Origin: Ophiura sarsii
Taxonomy: Eukaryota; Echinodermata; Ophiuroidea; Amphilepidida; Ophiuridae
DNA length: 64,000 bases
Assembly (NCBI GenBank): GCA_035610835.1
Contig: CM069442.1
Location: 58,259,950-58,323,949, forward strand
Direction: 5' to 3'
Positions 59,501 to 64,000 of the stretch are shown here, in pieces (position 1 is the stretch's first letter; each line of letters opens with the position of its first letter). Both the position numbers and the translations under genes were made by a program. Under the pieces are notes generated by a model. That model had not been told where the DNA came from and searched no databases. It worked only from the letters and a program-made list of their open reading frames with translations.

Positions 59501-62500
59501 CTATTCTATATGAAGGCACATCTTAAAGTCAGTCATATTCCAAATTGTGAGTTAATTGGCTCCAGTGGTTCTTATGATAGAAGCAAAAACCAACTTGAAA
59601 TGTTCCCAAAGATGAGTACACACATTATTTGGCGATATACATAACAATTTGGGAAGTAATTCACTAATTTTTCACTTGTAGCATATACACGAAACATCTA
59701 CCAAGCCTAAATTTGTGCAGGGGTATGAGAAAGCAAAAGCTAGAACCTGGGCATTTTGATGATAACAATCAACCTTTGCTCTTGATTGATGGTTGTGCTT
59801 ACCTCAAATTGTCTCTCAAAATTTTCAAATGCAAATAACCTAGCCTGATAGCCTTCAGCAAGGGGTCCACCTGCAGTCAAATATATTGGTTACAATCAAT
59901 TATCAATTAGGATAAACAGGCATACGCCCAATTACATATAAATATAAACAGCATTAATAAAAGTTTACAAGAGTAACAAGAGAGATTCACATTTCATGTG
60001 ACATCAAATCCATTGAAAAGTTGACAATTTAGCCTATAGGCTAATTATGGCCTTGGTATACATGTTATAGTTATCAGCCAGTATTGAAAATGATTTGCAG
60101 TGAAGAAACTAGTGTATATATTATTTCTTGAAAGTGCACATTATAAAATATTTCAGTTTCAACACTGAAATTTATGTATGTCAGTTTAATGTCACATTAC
60201 CCTCGGACCTTGGAAATGACGACAATAACGCTGAATTTTAATTTGCGGACGTCACCATGCCATGCTATGCAAGAGAGGTCGCATTTATTTGTACTTGGCT
60301 TATCAACACATTCAATTCGGAAAATGTACAATGAGAGGAGCATTACAAATTGTTTTCAACCAATACCCGGGGTCGCGCAATGCAAATCACTGCCCCCTGC
60401 TCCAAGTATAAATGCTACTAGAGCCTCCATGGAAAACTAGATAATATTATGCATAAGTCAATCAAAATGTGAGTTTAACCAATCGCGGGAGCCGGCTGAG
60501 TACGCCGCTCCTGACTTCATCGTAAATTCTGATGAAGCTGAAGGAAAACCTAGGCAAAGACTTAAACTATTATACCTCATTGAATTTGAATTAAATGTTA
60601 AAAGGTGGTAATTGAAATAAGCCAAAATTAGAGTCATTCAACTCAAATGGATAGAAGTTTGTCATTCAAATTTCCCCTGAGACAATCGGTACCTTTCAAT
60701 GTTCAATATACCAAATATCTCACTAATGTATAATTTCTCGGAACATTTTAATTCCATTAGTGAAATGTTCCATAATTTTCCAACCAACCACTTGTAATAG
60801 CAATAAATACAATCACAACTTTTAATGTTGAAAAATATACCACTGCCCAACAAGATGTTTGCAAACTTCAAACCTCCCTCCTACAACATTAACATTAAGG
60901 GTGGGAGGGTGGGAAAAAGCATGAAACAATATGGAATCGAAAGGGGTCGCCACGTAGAGGTAAAGCAACGAGACCTCCTACCACGCATGCGCCAGCGACC
61001 CTGCCATGACCCGAGGCCGAATGGGACTGTACCATTTACAGGGCCGGGGGTAAATTGAAAATGTTCTCAATTGCATAGCGAATATTTTTGATTATAACGG
61101 TCGAACATTGACATACTAGGGGTAAACTAAAATGCATGTTACAGTTCAGGTAATTATCAGTCAGTGCTGTAAATGGTTTTAAAAGAAGTACTCGATAGAA
61201 ATCCATATGATAAAATAATTCTAAAAAGTGTACATATGTAACATTTTAAGTCTCAGCCTTGAAACGCTAAATAACGGTTGAACATTGTGCAAACATGTAT
61301 GTCCAATGTGCGACCGTTATATTTCACATAGACTTGCTGTAGGCCAATTTCAAAAGTTTCAGAAAGAGAGTTGAAATTTACCCAACCATCTCTCTATCAC
61401 AAGTGAAACGGAATGCTGATGTTAAAATTGTGCAATCAAAGAATCATAAACAAACATTATCTAATGTTAGGGGGCGGGACTTACTTCTTACGAACCTTTT
61501 ACAAAGATGCGACTGGGTAGTTTCAAATGTTCCTGAAAAGCCTGAAAATGTCAATTTTCCTATATAAACATTACTATGCTTATGTACGGACCAAATTTCC
61601 TGAAACTAAGAAAATCTGAACAAAATTTCCTGAATCAGGAAACTTCCTAAAAAGTGGATCTGATAATATCCTGCATGCATAACTCTACATAACAAAAGGC
61701 TATGGCATGTACATGCACAATGGAAAAAAAAAACCTGGCATAAAAATGCTGCACCTTTGCTGACATAACGATAAGACTTACTTGAATCTGGAGTACTTGG
61801 TGCTCTTGGGGTGCGTGTGATGAGGGCTTCTTTCGCAGAAACGAAGAACACTCTGTCTACAGCCTCCTGCTCTGTCATAACACCAAGCTCTTCCACAAGG
61901 AATTTAGTGTCTCGCTCCATGTGCTGTTTCTTAACCTGATGATAAGTTAGGAAAGAAAATAGTTAAAGGTATTACGTATGGGTTACATTGATAATTAACA
62001 GTAACGGTTTCAAATTAGTGTGATACTTTGGGACCTCGGAATATCCCTCAGGCTGGGTTCACATAGGAGTATACGGTATACGGTATTCGCTATACGGTCA
62101 CATAAGACGGCGCCATTCAAGGCCGTATACCTGCGTATAGTCAAGGAGTTATTATAGTTAACAACTATAATAACTCCTTGGTATAGTGTAGTATAGTATA
62201 GTATACCGGGAATCGTGCGTGTTCGATTTTCGTGCACCGTATACCGTCCTGTTTGAATGTGGCTGCAATTCGGCTACTACGAGTAGGGCTCGCGTATACC
62301 CTATGTGACTCGCCGTGCCCGTAATAGCGTATAGCGAACACCGTATACTCCTATGTGAACCCAGCCTTAGGACCTCGGAATATCCCTCAGGGATACGCCG
62401 GTTCCAAAGCAAAAATGGGTTGATTCTTCACAGTAACCTCGAAATAACTGATAAGCAGTCATTACCCTTTAAATGTGATGGCATTTGAACCCAGTGGACC

Positions 62501-62904
62501 GAAGAAAAATGCTTACCTTGGTACGGTAATGATGTACCTTTGACTATACTCTATTTGTCTTCCTCTGGACAGTGATGTAACTTTACAGGTGCAGCATTTA
62601 CGCACACATATGTATCTTCCATCTTTCTGCGCTCGCCAGGGTGTATACACCAGCGACTCGAGTAGGCGCACGCATTTATGTGATGCAATTAGTAGAATAC
62701 GCAGTTATGTCACTGTCTCCTGATGGATAAATAGACTTATAGATAACAATATTTTGATGTCACCTCCCAATAAATGTAACATTGATAGATTATACTTACA
62801 GCTTCTGAATATTCTTCCCCTGCTGATGCATCCCATCTGTTGTTCAGGATAAAGATGTTAGGTTTGGATAATTTCTCACTCACTTTGTGGAAGAAACTTT
62901 TCTC
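50524..62904 (-). CDS. MFN2: Mitofusin (MFN1/2), C-terminal 12 exons, 5' part outside window
   Basis: Joined - strand exons 62904-62800, 61935-61782, 59870-59803, 59333-59212, 58319-58193, 57464-57360, 56712-56610, 55095-54875, 53428-53285, 52200-52004, 51383-51249 and 50590-50524 give 515 residues and a TAG stop. All junctions are GT-AG and in phase. Mitofusins are dynamin-like GTPases of the outer mitochondrial membrane that tether and fuse mitochondria. Visible parts: the G4-type motif NNRWD (residues 21-25), a G5-like SAK (68-70), helical bundle segments (about 105-260), two adjacent membrane segments (about 360-383 and 390-406) and a C-terminal HR2 coiled coil ending [21 protein letters not shown]1-G3 and the N-terminus lie right of 64000. 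MFN1 versus MFN2 cannot be decided; invertebrates often have one gene. Confidence 0.96.
50927..51040. repeat. Dispersed repeat, copy 2, in last mitofusin intron
   Basis: TTTGATCAGCTCCAAATTGG then GAGCCTCTACAGCA, GATACAGAGAAATG and GCCAAATTGTGTG, in the same order as 39325-39470. On the - strand both copies allow a frame with HQFGADQ, a by-product of the shared DNA. Confidence 0.55.
51249..51383 (-). CDS. MFN2: Mitofusin exon, HR2 coiled coil
   Basis: Residues 450-493. [20 protein letters not shown] opens a heptad-rich helix that continues with [22 protein letters not shown]2 pairs with HR2 of a partner or with the helical bundle in known mitofusins. One base in, two bases out. Confidence 0.96.
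52004..52200 (-). CDS. MFN2: Mitofusin exon, second membrane segment and start of HR2
   Basis: Residues 384-448. [20 protein letters not shown] is the second membrane segment, followed by [21 protein letters not shown], one of the most conserved mitofusin blocks. Confidence 0.97.
52778..53129. mobile_element. Harbinger-like MITE with TAA duplication, in mitofusin intron
   Basis: GGCTATATTAAAAAAATC is the exact inverse of GATTTTTTTAATATAGCC at the right. Homology runs on through TTTGTCTCAAAGCTC. TAA flanks both sides (52775-52777, 53130-53132), the 3-bp TWA duplication typical of PIF/Harbinger. Confidence 0.8.
53285..53428 (-). CDS. MFN2: Mitofusin exon, first membrane segment
   Basis: Residues 336-383. 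A Pro/Ser/Asn-rich linker ([16 protein letters not shown]) is followed by [20 protein letters not shown], the first of the paired membrane segments. Phase 0 both ends. Confidence 0.96.
53888..54568. mobile_element. Tc1/mariner-like MITE with CAGGGTGTCCCAGAATGATC ends
   Basis: The first 20 bases are a perfect inverse of the last 20; inverted similarity extends to about 30. TA duplicates on both sides (53886-53887, 54569-54570). 681 bp with no transposase; a 90-codon - strand frame inside has no recognisable domain. It sits in the intron between the exons at 53285 and 54875. Confidence 0.88.
54660..54800 (+). mobile_element. tRNA-like SINE remnant
   Basis: A B-box-like TAGTTCGATTCCTA with an upstream TTGGCTCAATTACATATAG stretch is followed by TTTTTCTCCCCTGATAG, shared with the remnant near 1000. 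A GTGAGGGTTAATAA word closes it. Confidence 0.45.
54875..55095 (-). CDS. MFN2: Mitofusin exon, pre-membrane domain
   Basis: Residues 263-335. It includes [20 protein letters not shown], then [20 protein letters not shown] and [14 protein letters not shown]. The DF.E...F.FSLG...L..RFLGP pattern is diagnostic for mitofusins. Confidence 0.97.
55553..55580 (+). mobile_element. Lone mariner-like end
   Basis: TACAGGGTGTCCAAAAATTC is the family's left end, but no matching right end was found before the next exon. Either a truncated element or one whose other end has decayed. Confidence 0.4.
56610..56712 (-). CDS. MFN2: Mitofusin exon, helical bundle
   Basis: Residues 228-261. [20 protein letters not shown] then [14 protein letters not shown]; the GLGR.LDQRCSA block is conserved in vertebrate MFN. 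Phase 0 in, phase 1 out. Confidence 0.96.
57360..57464 (-). CDS. MFN2: Mitofusin exon, helical bundle
   Basis: Residues 193-227. [20 protein letters not shown], then [15 protein letters not shown]. The AM.DEIR.LS.LVD...FH..P...K.YK pattern is family-specific. Phase 0. Confidence 0.97.
58193..58319 (-). CDS. MFN2: Mitofusin exon, HR1 region
   Basis: Residues 151-192, with charged heptads ([20 protein letters not shown]) typical of the HR1 helix, followed by EIKE-like acid/base repeats. One base in, phase 0 out. Confidence 0.94.
58392..58630. mobile_element. MITE with GTGATGCAGCACATCAAAAG ends, copy 2
   Basis: Left GTGATACAGC.TGCATCAAAAGG and right CCCTTTTGATGTGCTGCATCAC form an imperfect inverted pair of about 30 bp. 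Interior shared with 48186-48405. A TA site duplication is likely. Confidence 0.7.
58925..59177 (-). mobile_element. tRNA-like element, TTAACCC-type ends
   Basis: On the - strand a tRNA-like head reads GTAGCTGAGACCCGTGGCTT and a B-box-like GGTTCGATTCCCGG (plus-strand 58990-59005). ATTAACCCCATAACTGG at the left and GTTAGGGTTAATAT at the right resemble the inverted ends at 11083 and 20681. Third probable member. Confidence 0.4.
59212..59333 (-). CDS. MFN2: Mitofusin exon, conserved ECIS block
   Basis: Residues 110-149. [20 protein letters not shown] is one of the best-conserved stretches in mitofusins and starts HR1. Phase 0 in, two bases out. Confidence 0.97.
59803..59870 (-). CDS. MFN2: Mitofusin exon, GTPase-to-bundle hinge
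   Basis: Residues 88-109. [20 protein letters not shown] then FE. The LAEG...R...F.NFE..FE pattern matches the hinge region. Only 68 bp. Confidence 0.96.
61094..61320. mobile_element. Small MITE with ATAACGGTCG ends
   Basis: ATAACGGTCGAACATTGACATAC at the left against GTATGTCCAATGTGCGACCGTTAT at the right, about 23 bp with two or three changes. A second copy of the left word (ATAACGGTTGAACATTG) is at 61271. Confidence 0.55.
61782..61935 (-). CDS. MFN2: Mitofusin exon, end of GTPase domain
   Basis: Residues 36-86. [20 protein letters not shown], then [20 protein letters not shown]. The SAK at 68-70 fits a G5-type position. [12 protein letters not shown] linker follows, longer and more Pro/Ser-rich than I expect from vertebrate forms. 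Confidence 0.96.
62031..62389. repeat. 20-bp direct repeats around a MITE
   Basis: GGACCTCGGAATATCCCTCA occurs unchanged at 62031-62050 and 62370-62389. The left copy abuts the element, the right copy is three bases (TTA) away from it. Confidence 0.9.
62051..62366. mobile_element. MITE with GGCTGGGTTCACATAGGAGT ends and central hairpin
   Basis: Inverted ends of about 27 bp (GGCTGGGTTCACATAGGAGT and its exact inverse). The interior is rich in GTATACGGTAT words. The centre is a perfect 18-bp hairpin (62142-62159 with 62163-62180, loop AAC). Flanking TCA/TTA would fit a PIF/Harbinger TWA site. Confidence 0.88.
62800..62904 (-). CDS. MFN2: Mitofusin exon with G4 motif (most 5' exon in window)
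   Basis: Residues 1-35 of the visible part. [20 protein letters not shown], then [14 protein letters not shown] is the mitofusin G4-type nucleotide-recognition motif. Acceptor CCTCAG; the upstream exon is beyond 64000 or not recognisable in 62905-64000. Confidence 0.97.
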
Positions 62905-62980
62905 CTGAGGAAATAAAAAAAAGAGCATACCAAAAAAACCAATAAGACATCTTCTGGCTCTGATAAATTTTATGCTACAG

Positions 62981-63926
62981 TAAGTGCTGTCGTCGAGATC
63001 TTTTTTTCATGTCGACATGTTGCTATTTTAGAATCTCGATATCGACATGATGTCGACATATTATGATCCGAATACCAAGCCGATTGTCCCCGCAAATTAA
63101 TGCCTGCGATAGTATGATTACTTTTAACGGTTTGCTATCGTTGGATATTGGTGTTTTTTCACAACTGTTGCCGATTGTCATTTAATGAATATCACTTTGC
63201 CAATTATTTTTTTATAAAATCATTTACTGACGATTTAATGTCAATTATATCGACATCCCGAAGTTGATATCGACATTTCGGGATAATAGCCGATATCCAC
63301 ATAAGGCACAAAAAAAAATTGTTTGGTTGCCCTTTCACCTCAATTTGTTTTGGGTCGGTAGGTCAATTTTTTTAATTTTTTTTTTAGATGTCAAAGAATG
63401 CCAAAAATACACTTTCAAGTGAATTAGATATGTTTTTATTTCGAAATATAAGTGTTTTTACAAATGTAAAATGGAAGATGAAAGGGATTTTACATGATTT
63501 TTGCATACATTACCTATCTTTTCTTACACAAACAATTCACACTCAGACAAATCAGATATCTATAAACTTGATGCAGTGCATATGGTGTTTTATTAAAATT
63601 GCCTGAGCGAAACATGTGAGGAGAAATGTTATGTTTACGATTGTCGTGTACCTGCTCTTTTAGCATCAGCCTAGTAGCTCCTAGAGAGGAATAAAATATG
63701 TATGGCCTAAGAATATGTCTCTGCAATACATTTTAAATGAACAGCAACCGTAATTCACCATCTCGTAAGCATTTATATTCATGAAATCTACTTTTTTTTC
63801 TTCTTTTTTTTTGGAAAAAAAAAAAAAAATTGACTGAGATTTTTCAATATTTTTCGGTCGGGAAAGGGCAACCAAGCATTTTTTTTGTGCCTAATGTCGA
63901 CATCGTCCATGTTGATGACAGCCTTA
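62981..63926 (-). mobile_element. hAT-type MITE, copy 3, internally deleted and interrupted
   Basis: Same family as 18014-18844 in opposite orientation. Target duplication TGCTACAG is perfect (62973-62980, 63927-63934). Relative to the full copies it lacks about half a kilobase in the middle (junction near 63115-63120) and is interrupted by a 587-bp insertion (63305-63891). Ends TAAGTGCTGTC and the inverse of TAAGGCTGTC are slightly changed. Confidence 0.9.
63305..63891. mobile_element. Harbinger-like MITE nested in hAT copy 3
   Basis: GGCACAAAAAAAAATTGTTT and TTGGTTGCCCTTTC at the left pair with GAAAGGGCAACCAAGC and TTTTTTTTGTGCC at the right (about 32 bp). TAA flanks both sides (63302-63304, 63892-63894). 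Removing the insert and one TAA restores the expected hAT sequence, so the boundaries are firm. No coding potential. Confidence 0.88.
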
Positions 63927-64000
63927 TGCTACAGCCATGGTAACTTTGTCAACCAAGTTTGTTAATTTTTACAAAAGGCCTTTTAAGGTTTTCAAGGTTA

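Noticed and set aside
60520..60560. Hammerhead ribozyme (CTGATGA word)
   Set aside because: No matching stems or correctly spaced GAAA core.
62905..64000. Another mitofusin exon at the right edge
   Set aside because: No stretch in 62905-64000 on the minus strand encodes the expected G3-to-G4 sequence with proper splice sites; the space is mostly nested transposons.

Overview
This is animal nuclear DNA: multi-exon genes with GT-AG introns, AT-rich intergenic sequence and a dense load of transposon fossils. The repeat types (hAT and mariner MITEs, tRNA-derived SINEs with an ATT-rich tail, frequent AGGCCTA words) and the protein similarity suggest a marine invertebrate deuterostome such as an echinoderm or hemichordate. 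That placement is inference; the sequence does not fix a species.

Two protein-coding genes are solid. On the + strand (10048-30646) lies a complete nine-exon gene for a choline/ethanolamine phosphotransferase (CEPT1/CHPT1 family), giving 405 residues with every exon junction in phase and the full CDP-alcohol phosphotransferase signature. On the - strand (62904-50524) lie the last twelve exons of a mitofusin (MFN1/2), 515 residues from within the GTPase domain to the stop; the first exons lie beyond the right edge. The genes are convergent, about 19.9 kb apart. One makes phosphatidylcholine and phosphatidylethanolamine in ER membranes, the other fuses outer mitochondrial membranes. A functional tie is possible but nothing in the DNA demonstrates one.

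Layout: 1-10047 holds old LINE pieces (1-202 and about 2920-4200), degenerate minisatellites, MITEs and a 165-bp tandem repeat. 10048-30646 is CEPT1, whose introns carry a 1.7-kb long-TIR element, a 100-bp satellite array, several hAT and mariner-like MITEs, a 715-bp foldback palindrome, tRNA-like elements and a 100-N assembly gap. 30647-50523 is intergenic: the probable CEPT1 3' UTR, a 3.1-kb minisatellite of about 28 units (32237-35330), a SINE, several MITEs and a second full copy of the hAT element. 50524-64000 is the mitofusin gene, whose introns hold mariner-, Harbinger- and hAT-type MITEs, including one element nested inside another.

The most notable points are a hAT MITE whose insertion ends 16 bp before the exon 3 acceptor of CEPT1, a nested Harbinger-in-hAT insertion with both target duplications intact, the long intronic palindrome, and a putative family of tRNA-like sequences bounded by inverted TTAACCCTAAC ends. 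I found no new multi-gene system; the interest is in mobile-element and repeat biology.
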